Notes: generated by a model from the sequence alone, not told the origin. Counted from the first letter of the stretch, positions 9,701-18,079 are shown. The stretch is DNA of 64,000 nt from Streptomyces sp. ISL-100 (GCF_018614615.1 NZ_JAGGOK010000043.1:19375-83374); one strand, 5' to 3'. Translations and numbers: made by a program.

Positions 9701-10412
9701 CCTGGTGGGCGCCCCCGCCATCGCTCCCCGCCACGGGCTGGCGGCCCTGCCCGGCACCGCCGCCGAAACCGTGGAGATCGCCGGGCTGCTGCCCCGCCAC
9801 CGACTGCTGACCGGGCCCGCCGCGACCCGCGAGCAGGTGCTGGAGGCGGCGCGCGGCTGCGAGCTGCTCCACTTTGCCACCCACGGGCTCGTCGACGACC
9901 TCGCTCCCCACCGCAGCCGGCTTCAGCTCGCCGGGGACGACCACTTCGGTCTCGCCGACCTGCTCGCCGCCGCGCATGCCCCGCAGTTGCTCACCCTGTC
10001 CGCCTGCGACACCGGACGCGGTACCGCCACCGCCGGCGGCGACGTCCTCGGGCTGACCCGGGCGGCGCTGATCACCGGGGCGCGGCACGCCGTGGTCTCG
10101 CTCTGGCCCGTCCGTGACAGCACCGGCTGCCTGGTGATCACCCGAACCTACCGCCGTCTCGCGGACGACCCGACGGCCTCCGTCGGCACGGCACTGGCGA
10201 AGGCCCAGCTGGAGGTGCGGGACCTGTCGGGTGCCGAACGGGACGAGGAGTTCCGTGCGCTCACCGACCGGGCCGGGGTGCGTCCGGGGCCCGCGTCCCG
10301 GTCCAGGTCCTGGCCCCACCCCGGGACCAGGGACAGTGAACAGCTGCGCTCCACGGAGGCAGACGACCGGCACCCGTACCACTGGGCGCCCTTCATCCAT
10401 GTGGGGGTATGA
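6786..10412 (+). CDS. TPR-rich CHAT-domain protease
   Basis: 1208 residues. Most of the protein is helical repeat sequence rich in Ala and Leu, TPR-like in character (AAAGHYERAAASY, ADLELGRRVYDQAAG). The last ~300 residues are a CHAT domain, the caspase-like peptidase often fused to TPRs: HFATHG near residue 1033 gives the catalytic His and LSACDTG near 1074 the catalytic Cys, followed by ARHAVVSLWPV typical of the fold. No signal peptide is present. The gene is separated by one base from the caspase gene, so the two proteases are co-expressed. CHAT proteins are known as proteases in phage-defence and regulated-death systems; TPRs would receive the trigger. The substrate is unknown. Confidence 0.88.
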   Translation: MANTKRGGVAGVEGADEAHERLIGLLLTEQRGIDPAPYLSGGPGTQDITWGSWLVPAAALAAGEPKRALALLRPSTPATPDHAHLEKALRTAALAMEHNWHPGAAPVPLRQEAVRALTDAGSGMEAVIASITNPPVRLCAHLAGQVGVVLLSARMTLGHATTSVAARSRTLRYGAHTPWTERESADDVLQPLEWFDGLYEELMDLGHADATAYHLLLAADLRVRAGGRAAATPLLRHAEQYATGSPAAEGFAALLTGDWELGAPGAAEHCAVAPTLPDPDPDALSAAAGHYERAAASYGAAGSSRGRAAALLRLAHTHRLAGRHTRCHELLDQALELAVEGGDGACAALLRVHRGLGLIEAQEAGEGESETAEQVVNWATTDGSTSWLRGLRHIVEDRARHWSAQGEIIKSKRAGLLANRLTADRAGTHRHPTAGAAAGTYQRTGHRLAAFVLTGLQQQEHLDRIRQRTDRGEPPELAECLSVVQCATVLNDQATALRDPDLIAATRSSTQLAIEVAERLLATADPAVTDAVRAALGMLESGLLTSRAQETRFRSRRARSAGLDAEADLHAHQTLREAERITDPLFAGLVRCSAHLDLRDTDAARAEVAAIEEHLSAIQATALWLSVGEPERAAPHARRIGVDGPGPAQPWELPALHADLELGRRVYDQAAGHALRGLATYEERRIRLARDALRASSADDPVVAGLHHAAVLSLLEGGGPDAAAASFDRAERTRSGFLDAVRALDAAGDDRAARAAVRNWLAAEIRWSAQFETEAAAVRRSAVTAPAHERRRCIDEVERGLDAAESEVRRLAPAAFTASHTEPPDAAAVAAALPPDALLLTYHLHDDHVVGWAMTRETLRARRHARWAHGTVASARRFHAWCAGRDAGGDGEADGQELAALLLEPFRRLLRDRRQVIVVPPAGLALLPFHALPWNGDVLGAGHELSYLPAASLLTRLHEQLPERPWSQLGALLVGAPAIAPRHGLAALPGTAAETVEIAGLLPRHRLLTGPAATREQVLEAARGCELLHFATHGLVDDLAPHRSRLQLAGDDHFGLADLLAAAHAPQLLTLSACDTGRGTATAGGDVLGLTRAALITGARHAVVSLWPVRDSTGCLVITRTYRRLADDPTASVGTALAKAQLEVRDLSGAERDEEFRALTDRAGVRPGPASRSRSWPHPGTRDSEQLRSTEADDRHPYHWAPFIHVGV

Positions 10413-10413
10413 C

Positions 10414-12327
10414 ATGACGCTGCGCGCGGTGCTGATCGGCGCTCAGACGTTCAACCTGACGGGCGTGCACACCGATGTCGAAGTCATGCACAGCGTGCTG
10501 GGAAAGCACGGCTTCACCGACATCCGTGCCCACGTCGAGAAGGAAGCCTCCTACGCGGGCATCTCACAGGCGCTGCGACAGCTGTGCCGCGACACCCGGC
10601 ACGGCGACGGAGTCGTCGTGTACTTCTCGGGACACGGCTCGCTGCGGGGAGATTTGCAGTATCTGGTTCCCGACGACATCGAACAGAGCACACCCACCGA
10701 TTTCCGGGGTTTTCTGGCCGCCGAACTCACCGACATGATCCGCGTGCTCACCCGCATCACGCCCAACGTCACGTGCGTGCTCGACTGCTGCCACTCCGGC
10801 GGAGCGGTACGGGACCCCGACCACGACTCGGGCCGGTGGCGGCTCAAGTCGGTGACCCCGGCCAAGGTCGCGCACGACGACGGGCTCGCCAGGGCCGCCG
10901 CCCTCGCCCGCCGGAACGCCCCGCTGGTCCGTGAAGTCGTCCGGCTGACGGCGTGCCGGCAGCACGGCTCGGCGTTCGAGGCCGAGGTCCGCCCGGGCGC
11001 CGGCCGCCAGGGTGTGTTCACCGCCGCCCTGGCCGACGTGCTCGACACGCCCGCCGCGCGCCAGGTGCCCTGGTCGGTACTGATCGCCCGCCTGCGCGAC
11101 CGCGTCAAGCAGCAGCAGATGTCGCAGTGGCCCGACGCCGGAGGGCCCTCCGGGCGGCTGCCGTTCTCGCTGGAGGAGCGCTCGGAGCCGGAACGTATGC
11201 CCCTGGTCCGCAGGGACGGCCGGTTCGTCGTCCCCGGAGGTGCCGTCTTCGGCCTCGACCCGAACGACACCGTGCGCATGGTGTTCCCGCACGACGACCC
11301 CTGGCGCGAGCCCACGGACCGCGAGCCCGCCGAAGGTGAGGACGTGACGGTGGAGGCCACCGTGGACACCATGGAGGGCGGCGACGCAGTGCTGCGTACG
11401 ACGCCGGAGGCCGACGCGGCCACTGCCGACGCACCCCTGCCTGCCGGGCTGTTCACGGCGGAGTTGCCACCTGGCACGTACGCGCTGCCGCTGCGCGTCC
11501 ACGACCGCAGGCTGGTGTGCATCGAGGGCGACGGCGCACTCGCCGACGCGCTGCGCCGACAACTCGCCGACTGCCCCCGGCTGGCCGAGACCCACGACGG
11601 GCGGCCCTTCGCCACCGTACGCCTCCACCACGGCACCGCCACCGTGCTGAACCACGACAACCTGCCCTTCCGGGAGCCACTGGGGGCCACCCCGTCGCAG
11701 GTCTCCCGGATCACCGGACTGCTGGAGGACTTGGCGCGGGGCGACCGGGTGCGCGCCCTGCGCGACCCGCAGGACGCGGCCCTGCTGTCCGCCCATGTGG
11801 AGGTCCGCTTCGAGATCGAGGACCCGGCCCACAGCGGCATCTGGCGCCCCCTGGACGCGGTGGGGGAGCGGCTGTACGACAGGGACCGCTACCGCGTCAC
11901 CGTGACCAACCAGACGGGTGAGCCGCTGTACTTCTGGGTGGTCGGCGTCGGACTGAGCGGCAGGACCGCTCTGGTGACCAACGACCAGCCCAGCGGCTAC
12001 CACCTCGAACCCCACGGCGCGCCGCACCGCAGCACCCGCACGACGGCCCCGATCAGGATCACATGGCCCCAGGACGTCCCGCGCCTCGGCCCGCGCCCCG
12101 AGACCGTGCACGTCCTCGTCGGCGACCGCCCGATGGACCTGAACGTTCTCACGTCGGTCGGGCCCCGCCGGAACGCGGACACCACCGACCCCGCTCTGAT
12201 GCCGTTGCTGCAGGAGGTGTGGGGGGCATTCAGGGACCAAGTCATGGAAGGGGCCGAGGAGTTCCACTACCGCGTCCACACCGTGCACGCCAACGTCCTG
12301 CCGGACCCCCGGGAGGCCGGCGCATGA
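10414..12327 (+). CDS. Caspase-family (C14-like) protease with C-terminal beta domain
   Basis: 637 residues from the ATG at 10414, chosen because GGGGG ends 6 bases before it; an ATG 15 bases upstream is possible. The N-terminal ~250 residues are a caspase/metacaspase domain: VVYFSGHGS supplies the His (about residue 73) and LDCCHSGG the Cys (about 125). A middle linker region is acidic. The C-terminal part has a beta-rich domain with WRPLDAVGERLYDRDRYR and LYFWVVGVGLSGRTAL, resembling the DUF4384-type domain found after bacterial caspases. It follows the CHAT gene by one base. Metacaspase-like enzymes cut after basic residues; a role in regulated death or defence is inferred. Confidence 0.88.
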   Translation: MTLRAVLIGAQTFNLTGVHTDVEVMHSVLGKHGFTDIRAHVEKEASYAGISQALRQLCRDTRHGDGVVVYFSGHGSLRGDLQYLVPDDIEQSTPTDFRGFLAAELTDMIRVLTRITPNVTCVLDCCHSGGAVRDPDHDSGRWRLKSVTPAKVAHDDGLARAAALARRNAPLVREVVRLTACRQHGSAFEAEVRPGAGRQGVFTAALADVLDTPAARQVPWSVLIARLRDRVKQQQMSQWPDAGGPSGRLPFSLEERSEPERMPLVRRDGRFVVPGGAVFGLDPNDTVRMVFPHDDPWREPTDREPAEGEDVTVEATVDTMEGGDAVLRTTPEADAATADAPLPAGLFTAELPPGTYALPLRVHDRRLVCIEGDGALADALRRQLADCPRLAETHDGRPFATVRLHHGTATVLNHDNLPFREPLGATPSQVSRITGLLEDLARGDRVRALRDPQDAALLSAHVEVRFEIEDPAHSGIWRPLDAVGERLYDRDRYRVTVTNQTGEPLYFWVVGVGLSGRTALVTNDQPSGYHLEPHGAPHRSTRTTAPIRITWPQDVPRLGPRPETVHVLVGDRPMDLNVLTSVGPRRNADTTDPALMPLLQEVWGAFRDQVMEGAEEFHYRVHTVHANVLPDPREAGA

Positions 12328-12473
12328 ATCCGCTGCGCTGAGGGCGCTCTGTCGACAGCAGTGCGGAATCCTCAACCTCCCTGCGAAACGAGGGTATTTG
12401 TGCTCGTCAGGGCATTACGATGCCGTACGTCACAACTGCCGCGAGGTGCCGGTCAGGCCGGGAAGGTTCCGCG

Positions 12474-13205
12474 ATGCCGGAGAAGTACATCAAAGGCACG
12501 GACCCCGAGGAGCACTGGCCGCACGGCACGCTCCTGGCGGAGCTCGCCGGCTCCGGGGAGGCCGCAAAGGACCTGCGATCCCTGGGTACGCCCCGCGCGT
12601 ACGCCCCCGGCGAGATCCTGCTGGCCGAGGGCCGGCAGGAGACGTTCGCCCTGCTGCTGGTGACCGGCGTCACCAAGGTCACGGCACTCTCGGAGAACGG
12701 CGACACGGCGCTGCTGGCCGTCCGGCTCGGCGGTGAACTCGTCGGGGAGTTCGCCGCGTTCGACAACAGGCCGCGGTCGGCCAGCGTTACCGCGGCGGGC
12801 GCGGTGACCGCCCAGCGCATCGGGCAGCAGGACTTCCTCGGCTGCCTGGACCGGCATCCCGCGGCCGCTCTGGCGGTGAGCCGGATGCTGGTGCGCAAGA
12901 ACCGCTGGTCGGTGCGGCGCCGGGGCGACTTCGGCAGCTGCCCGGTCGCCACCCGGGTGGCCCGGGTCCTCCTCGACCTCGTCGAGGACTACGGCCGGCC
13001 GCAGGGCGGCGGCGTCCTGATCGGGCCACGGCTGACCCAGGCGGAGATCGCCGGACTGGTCGGCGCCAGGGAACGCCGCGTACACCACGTCCTTGGCGAA
13101 CTGGCCGAGAAGGGCGTCATCCGGGTCGGCTACAGCCGGCTGACCGTCCTCTCACTGGACGGACTGCACAAGGCCGCCCTGCTGACCGGGACGGACGACG
13201 ACTGA
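12474..13205 (+). CDS. Crp/Fnr-family transcription regulator
   Basis: 243 residues from the ATG at 12474 with GGAAGG 7 bases upstream. The N-terminal cyclic-nucleotide-binding-type beta roll is recognisable (PGEILLAEGRQETFALLLV and GGELVGEFAAFDNRPRSASV). A long helix comes next, then a winged HTH with RLTQAEIAGLVGARERRVH as recognition helix. In Crp-type pockets the conserved GE(L/I)..RSA motif contacts the cyclic nucleotide; here GEF...RPRSASV is present, so ligand binding is plausible. It lies 146 bases after the caspase gene and 37 before a cyclase-like gene, which suggests a local cyclic-nucleotide circuit. The ligand is not known from sequence. Confidence 0.9.
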   Translation: MPEKYIKGTDPEEHWPHGTLLAELAGSGEAAKDLRSLGTPRAYAPGEILLAEGRQETFALLLVTGVTKVTALSENGDTALLAVRLGGELVGEFAAFDNRPRSASVTAAGAVTAQRIGQQDFLGCLDRHPAAALAVSRMLVRKNRWSVRRRGDFGSCPVATRVARVLLDLVEDYGRPQGGGVLIGPRLTQAEIAGLVGARERRVHHVLGELAEKGVIRVGYSRLTVLSLDGLHKAALLTGTDDD

Positions 13206-13242
13206 CGACAGCCGCACAAGCGGGGCAAGGGGAGCCAGGACC

Positions 13243-14598
13243 ATGGGACAGGACGATGTACGGGACGGTGCACAGGACGGTGCACAGGACGACGTACTGG
13301 CAACCATCGACCTGTTCGCCCGCGACGCCGCGGTGCCCAAAGGCGGACCTCTCGTACGCGACCGGGTCGCGGGCGCTTCCCTGGGGCGCCCCCTGGGCTA
13401 CGCCCTGCCCCCGGTCACCGACGGCGTCACGGCGGCGGGACGCGCGGCGCCACGCGACGTCCTGCTCTGCTTCCCTTTCGACCTCGAGGAGCTGCCGGGC
13501 GGCCGCGACTATCGGGAGGCGACCCTCACCGTCGTGCTCGACGACGGTCCGCACGCCGTGACCCTGTACCCGGCCCCCGGCAGCACCGCGGCCGACGGGG
13601 CGGAGGTCGCCGCGTTCGGGCTCGGCAAGGACCGGATCCAATGGGTCTTCCGGGCACCAGGACGAAGCGGTGCGCTGCGCCCCGACGGGCGCTGGGCGCA
13701 GGCAGTCGTCCGGCTCCCGGCGGCTGCGACCGGGCTGTCCGGCAGGCTGAGCCTGAGCGCGGTCACCGTACAGCCGGTGCTCGGCGGGGCGTTCCGGCGC
13801 CGGGAGGCGGAGACGCCGCACGAGACGCCGTTCCGGCTCGCGGCCGACGACCTCTGGCCGGCCGCCGCACCGCTCGCCCACGAGCGGGCGGCGCTGCCCG
13901 GCGTCTGGGCGCTCGCCACCTACGAGGACGCCGACGCCTCGGAGGGCGGCGAGGAACTGCCGCCGGGACTGCGGCGTCTGTGTCTCGCCGTGGACATCGA
14001 GAAGTACAGTGCCCGCGACAACACCGACATGATCCGTCTGCAGCGGATTCTGCTGGGGACGCTGCGCGCGGCATGCGCGCGGGCCGGCATCATCTGGGAC
14101 AGGTGCGGCCGTCAGGCGCAGGGCGACGGGTATCTGCTCGTGTTCGAGCCGGGCATCGACGAGACCCGGGTCGTGCCGGATCTCCTGGACGGCCTCGCCT
14201 CCGCGCTGGCCGAGGCCAATGCCGCAGCCCCGCACCCGCAGCGCGTCCGGATGCGGGCCTGCCTCCACCAGGGCATCGTCCACGAGGCGGACAGCGGATA
14301 CGCGGGCTCCTCCGTGGTCGCCCTGTTCCGCGTCCTCGACTCCGACCCCGTGCGCCGCGCCCTCGCCGACGACCCCTCGACCCATCTGGTGGCCGCCTTC
14401 TCGGACGGGCTCTACCAGGACCTCGTCTCCCACGGCTACAGCGGCCTGACGGCCACCGGGTTCCGGCGCGCGGAGATCCACGTCGTGGCCAAGAGCTTCA
14501 TCGGCGTGGCCTGGATTCGAGCCATGCCCGCACCAAGCCCGACGCCGCCGACGTATCCCGTTGGTACGACGAGCCGACCGACCCCGCCGTGCCAGTGA
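13243..14598 (+). CDS. Class III nucleotidyl-cyclase-like protein
   Basis: 451 residues. The N-terminal ~230 residues are beta-rich and unrecognised. The C-terminal ~190 residues look like a class III adenylate/guanylate cyclase domain: LCLAVDIEKYS supplies the first metal Asp, QGDGYLLVF the second, and SSVVALFRVLDS corresponds to the helix that carries the transition-state Asn/Arg (the Asn appears to be missing and the Arg is kept). It could be active, or a degenerate nucleotide-binding sensor. The last ~25 residues are Pro/Thr-rich and look unlike a natural end; see the displaced frame at 14589. It closes the CHAT-caspase-Crp/Fnr arm, and the neighbouring Crp/Fnr protein is a candidate receiver. 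Confidence 0.65.
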   Translation: MGQDDVRDGAQDGAQDDVLATIDLFARDAAVPKGGPLVRDRVAGASLGRPLGYALPPVTDGVTAAGRAAPRDVLLCFPFDLEELPGGRDYREATLTVVLDDGPHAVTLYPAPGSTAADGAEVAAFGLGKDRIQWVFRAPGRSGALRPDGRWAQAVVRLPAAATGLSGRLSLSAVTVQPVLGGAFRRREAETPHETPFRLAADDLWPAAAPLAHERAALPGVWALATYEDADASEGGEELPPGLRRLCLAVDIEKYSARDNTDMIRLQRILLGTLRAACARAGIIWDRCGRQAQGDGYLLVFEPGIDETRVVPDLLDGLASALAEANAAAPHPQRVRMRACLHQGIVHEADSGYAGSSVVALFRVLDSDPVRRALADDPSTHLVAAFSDGLYQDLVSHGYSGLTATGFRRAEIHVVAKSFIGVAWIRAMPAPSPTPPTYPVGTTSRPTPPCQ

Positions 14599-14702
14599 TC
14601 GTCCACGAGCTGGAGTACTACGAGGAGATCGCCCGGCGAGCCGAGACCGCCAACCCGCCAAGCCTCGCCGACGAGTTCACCTCATGGGGCCGCAATGGCT
14701 GA
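14589..14702 (+). CDS. Short frame: small protein or displaced C-terminus of the cyclase-like gene
   Basis: In another frame, overlapping the last codons of the cyclase-like gene, the sequence reads VIVHELEYYEEIARRAETAN and ends SLADEFTSWGRNG. This looks like genuine helical protein and continues upstream as RWYDEPTDPAVP without a good start. The GTG at 14589 gives 37 residues but has no clear ribosome site. Either it is a tiny coupled gene, or a one-base change near 14,520-14,560 has shifted the natural end of the cyclase-like protein. The frame stop lies inside the convergent methyltransferase 3' end. Confidence 0.35.
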   Translation: MPVIVHELEYYEEIARRAETANPPSLADEFTSWGRNG

Positions 14703-15566
14703 GGCCCGCCGCGACAGACCGGCGGTGACGAGCCAGGCGGCCGATTCGTAGAGCACGCCGCTCGGCGTCTCGTGGGCGTCCAGGCTCGCGCGCAGATCCG
14801 TCAGGGCGCGGCGGCGGCCGCTGTCGTCAAGGCCGTCGAGCATCCAGCCGAGGAGTCCGGAGACGAACGGGTACGCGCGGCCGGCGTCCGGCCCGAAGTG
14901 CATGGGGGCGGACAGGTCCTCGAAGCGCGGCTCGGTGAAGGCCGCCGCGGTGAGCCGGGCCCGTACTTCGTCCGGGTCGGCCATGGAGAACGGACCCGGC
15001 GTACCGGGCGCAGGTACGGGCAGGGGCCGGCCCGCGGCCATGGCCGTGGCGAAGGCCCGGAACCATGCGTTGCGGGACGGCGCCTGCCACACCAGCAGCA
15101 CCAGGCGGCCACCGGGGCGCAAAGCCCGCGCGATGTTGCGGAACGCCCTCACTGGTTCGGCGAAGAACATCGATCCGCTGCGACTGATCGCCACATCGAA
15201 CTCCCCGTCGGGGAACGGATATGTCTGGGCATCGGCCTGCTCGAAGCGGACGTTGCCCAGCCCTTCCCCGGCGGCCTTCCGCCGTGCCACTCGCAGCATC
15301 TCGCCCGACAGATCGACGCCGAGCACCGATCCGTCGACCGCCAGGTGTGCGGCAGCACGGGCCGATTCGCCGGTTCCACAGCCGATGTCGAGCACCCGCT
15401 CACCGGCGCCGATGGCGGCGGCCGCAAGGAAACGTGGTTGGTAGGCGCCGACCGCCCGGTCGAACTGATCGGCGTGTGCGGCCCAGTAAGCCCCCTGCTC
15501 GCCGTCCCAGGCGCGCGCCTGCTCGGCGTTCGACGGATCGGCCGGCAAAGTAGTGCCGCTCACCAT
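14682..15566 (-). CDS. SAM-dependent class I methyltransferase
   Basis: 294 residues. The ATG at 15566 is preceded by AGGTGG at short spacing; GTG codons on either side are alternatives. The SAM-binding motif I VLDIGCGTGES is near residue 59, with the acidic loop LGVDLSGEML next and the post-motif FDVAISRSGSMFF and ALRPGGRLVLLVW following, as in UbiE/COQ5-like and other small-molecule methyltransferases. The substrate cannot be told from sequence. It stands alone, convergent with the cyclase-like gene and divergent from htpX, and marks the right edge of the signalling locus. Confidence 0.85.
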   Translation of the reverse strand: MVSGTTLPADPSNAEQARAWDGEQGAYWAAHADQFDRAVGAYQPRFLAAAAIGAGERVLDIGCGTGESARAAAHLAVDGSVLGVDLSGEMLRVARRKAAGEGLGNVRFEQADAQTYPFPDGEFDVAISRSGSMFFAEPVRAFRNIARALRPGGRLVLLVWQAPSRNAWFRAFATAMAAGRPLPVPAPGTPGPFSMADPDEVRARLTAAAFTEPRFEDLSAPMHFGPDAGRAYPFVSGLLGWMLDGLDDSGRRRALTDLRASLDAHETPSGVLYESAAWLVTAGLSRRASAIAAP

Positions 15567-15810
15567 GACCACCTGCTTGTCTGCCCAAGGAACTATTTTC
15601 TCCCGGTTTACGTCTGGGGGCCACGCTCGCCAGACCGCACAATGGTGGCCGAAGGCAACCGGGACGTGACGCCACCGCTGAATCAGGACGCGCCGGCGGA
15701 AACGGTCCGGCGAGCGGGCTGGAGCCAGGCCGACGGCTCACCCCGGCTTTATGAACCGGAGGGGCACAATCGAGGCAGGGGGACGGCGACAGCGCTCCGC
15801 CCGGAGGGTG

Positions 15811-16743
15811 ATGATTGACATGCCTGGGACCCGGTCTCGTTCCCGCTATGTGCCGGATCGGGGGCTCACCACACGCATGGTGACGACGATGTTCCTGATC
15901 GGGCTGCTGTACGTCGTCTTCATCGGCGTCCTGCTGGCCGTCCTGCGGGGGTCGTGGCCCGTCATCCTGCTGATCGCGGGTGGTCTGTTCATCGCGCAGT
16001 TCTGGTTCAGCGACCGGATCGCGGCCTTCAGCATGGGTGCCCGCGAGGTCACCCCCGAGCAGGCGCCCGAATTGCACGGCGCCATTGACCGCATCTGCGC
16101 CCTCGCCGACATGCCCAAGCCCCGCGTGGCGATCGCCGACAGCGACGTACCGAACGCCTTCGCCACCGGCCGCAGCCAGAACACCGCCCTGGTCTGCGCC
16201 ACTACCGGCCTGCTACGTCGCCTGGAGCCGGAGGAACTGGAGGGCGTACTCGCGCACGAGCTGTCGCATGTCGCCCATCGTGATGTCGCGGTGATGACCA
16301 TCGCGTCGTTCCTCGGTGTCCTCGCGGGCGTGATGACCCGGGTCGCGCTCTGGGGCGGCTTCGGCCGGGCGGGACACGGCCGCGACGGAAACGGCGCCGC
16401 CCTTGCGATACTCCTGATACCCCTGGTCAGCGCCGTCGTCTACGCGATCAGTTTCCTGCTCACCCGGCTGCTCTCCCGCTACCGTGAGCTGTCCGCCGAC
16501 CGCGCCGCCGCGCTGCTGACCGGCCGCCCCTCGGCGCTCGCCGCCGCGCTCACCAAGGTGACCGGCCAGATGGCGAGCATCCCGACGCGGGACCTGCGGA
16601 AGGCGGAGCCGTTCAACGCCTTCTGGTTCGCACCCGCGTTCTCCTCCGGGCAGAGCCTGAGCAGGCTCTTCTCCTCGCACCCGACGCTGGAGCAGCGCCT
16701 GGAGCAGCTCGGCAGGATCGCGATGCAGCTGGGCCGCCCGTAA
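15811..16743 (+). CDS. htpX: HtpX-type M48 membrane metalloprotease
   Basis: About 310 residues. GGAGGG lies just before ATG codons at 15811 and 15820; the second (MPGTRSR) is equally possible. Two N-terminal membrane helices (FLIGLLYVVFIGVLLAVL, WPVILLIAGGLFIAQFWF) precede the M48 peptidase domain. The zinc site is LAHELSHVAH (HExxH). Another pair of hydrophobic helices follows, and RELSADRAAALL supplies the third zinc ligand Glu. HtpX degrades misfolded membrane proteins under envelope stress. It is directly followed by the pspAB gene, a pairing common in Streptomyces, so the two probably act together in membrane-stress control. Confidence 0.93.
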   Translation: MIDMPGTRSRSRYVPDRGLTTRMVTTMFLIGLLYVVFIGVLLAVLRGSWPVILLIAGGLFIAQFWFSDRIAAFSMGAREVTPEQAPELHGAIDRICALADMPKPRVAIADSDVPNAFATGRSQNTALVCATTGLLRRLEPEELEGVLAHELSHVAHRDVAVMTIASFLGVLAGVMTRVALWGGFGRAGHGRDGNGAALAILLIPLVSAVVYAISFLLTRLLSRYRELSADRAAALLTGRPSALAAALTKVTGQMASIPTRDLRKAEPFNAFWFAPAFSSGQSLSRLFSSHPTLEQRLEQLGRIAMQLGRP

Positions 16744-16801
16744 CGCCGCCGGCAACACCGCTCGTAACGCAGGCCCGTAACCCTGAAGAGAGGATCTTCC
16801 T

Positions 16802-17401
16802 GTGGGACTCCTCGACACCATCCTCGGCCGCAGCAAGCCCGTACGCCCCGACCTCGACCAGCTCTTCGGCCTGCCCGCCGCCGCGATCACCCTTCAGGCG
16901 GCTGCCGGTTTCACCCCGACCGGCGTCGGCTCGGTGTGCTTCGCCAGCGTGGAGGGCGGCGCCTTCGCCGCGCTCCAGGAGGACGTGCGGGAGCTGCTCG
17001 ACGCCGATACGGGCCGCGGCGGCGTACCGGTCGAGTTCAGCCAGGACGCGTACGGCTACACCTGGCTGCTCGTCCGCCACCCCGCCGATGACACGGCCTC
17101 ACTGGTCAACGACCTGCACGCGGTCAACACCCTCCTCCAGGACGCCGGATTCGGCCCGCAGCTGCTCTGCTCGCTGATCGGCTTCCGGGAAGCGGCCGGG
17201 GACCGCGCCCTCGCGCTCATCTACCTCTACAAGCGCGGCACCTTCTACCCCTTCGCGCCGCTGCCCGGGAGGACCGAGAAGCGCGACAACGCCCTGGAAC
17301 TCCAGGTCAGGGCGCTGCTCGCGGACGACCTGCGGGTCGAGCCGGACCTGGCCCGCTGGTTCCCGGTGTGGGGCGCGCCGGGGCTCGCAGGGGCGAACTG
17401 A
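16802..17401 (+). CDS. pspAB: PspA-associated protein PspAB
   Basis: 199 residues from a GTG start with GAGAGGA upstream, 58 bases after htpX. The N-terminus MGLLDTILGRSKPVRPDLDQ and the block QDAYGYTWLLVRHPADD, followed by NDLHAVNTLLQDAGFG, match the actinobacterial PspAB family, usually encoded beside HtpX. No membrane helix or signal peptide was seen, so it is cytoplasmic. The family is linked to the PspA membrane-stress response; its biochemical role is not known. The end FPVWGAPGLAG is typical. Convergent with an Lrp gene 33 bases away. Confidence 0.85.
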   Translation: MGLLDTILGRSKPVRPDLDQLFGLPAAAITLQAAAGFTPTGVGSVCFASVEGGAFAALQEDVRELLDADTGRGGVPVEFSQDAYGYTWLLVRHPADDTASLVNDLHAVNTLLQDAGFGPQLLCSLIGFREAAGDRALALIYLYKRGTFYPFAPLPGRTEKRDNALELQVRALLADDLRVEPDLARWFPVWGAPGLAGAN

Positions 17402-17434
17402 CCAGCCCACGCGTCCTTGGAGTCCCAGGCAGGC

Positions 17435-17920
17435 TCAGGCCGGCCAGGGGGAGGGCCGTGGCGGTGCGGGGCGGGGATAGATCCGGGACTGCTTGACGCT
17501 GCCGAAGGCGAAGCTGGACTGGATCGAGGCGATGCCGGGGATGGCGTGGATCCGGTCGCGGACGAGGCGCTCGTACGCTTCGAGGCTCTCGGTGACGATG
17601 CGGAGCAGATAGTCGCTGTCACCGGTCATGAGGTAGCAGTCCTGGATGTGCTCGATCCGGCCGACGTGCTCCTCGAAGGTGCTGACCATGTCGGACGTGT
17701 GCCGTTCGAGGCGGATGTTCACGAAGACGGTGATCGGAAGGCCGAACGTCAGCTGGTCCACTATCGCGGTGTAGCCCCGGATGAGACCTGCCTCCTCAAG
17801 CCGCCGGACCCGGCGCAGGCACGGCGACGGCGACAGCCGGACGCGGTCGGCCAGCTCCTGGTTGGAGAGCCGCCCGTCGGCCTGCAATTCGCGGATGATC
17901 TGTAGGTCTACGGCGTCCAT
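17435..17920 (-). CDS. Lrp/AsnC-family transcription regulator
   Basis: 161 residues from the ATG at 17920, chosen because AAGGAG lies 7 bases upstream. The N-terminal HTH reads DLQIIRELQADGRLSNQELA then VRLSPSPCLRRVRRLEEAGL, the Lrp signature. The C-terminal RAM (ligand-binding) domain contains DCYLMTGDSDYLLRI and ends with the Arg/Pro-rich tail IYPRPAPPRPSP. Such regulators bind amino acids and often control divergent exporters. The divergent neighbours here are an EamA transporter and an aminotransferase, so control of amino-acid export and metabolism through the shared 160-base region is likely. Its operator was not identified. Confidence 0.93.
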   Translation of the reverse strand: MDAVDLQIIRELQADGRLSNQELADRVRLSPSPCLRRVRRLEEAGLIRGYTAIVDQLTFGLPITVFVNIRLERHTSDMVSTFEEHVGRIEHIQDCYLMTGDSDYLLRIVTESLEAYERLVRDRIHAIPGIASIQSSFAFGSVKQSRIYPRPAPPRPSPWPA

Positions 17921-18079
17921 CGGGCACTCCTTGGCAGATTCTGCCCCCAGGCTAGGAATCCGGGGTGGAAATAGCAATCGGCTGCCCCGCCTCCTGCCAT
18001 AGCGTTGCGGACGGCCTGACAGACCCGGCCGAGGCCGGTTGCGCCGCGCCGCCCACCATGCCCCGCCGGAGGAACCCCT

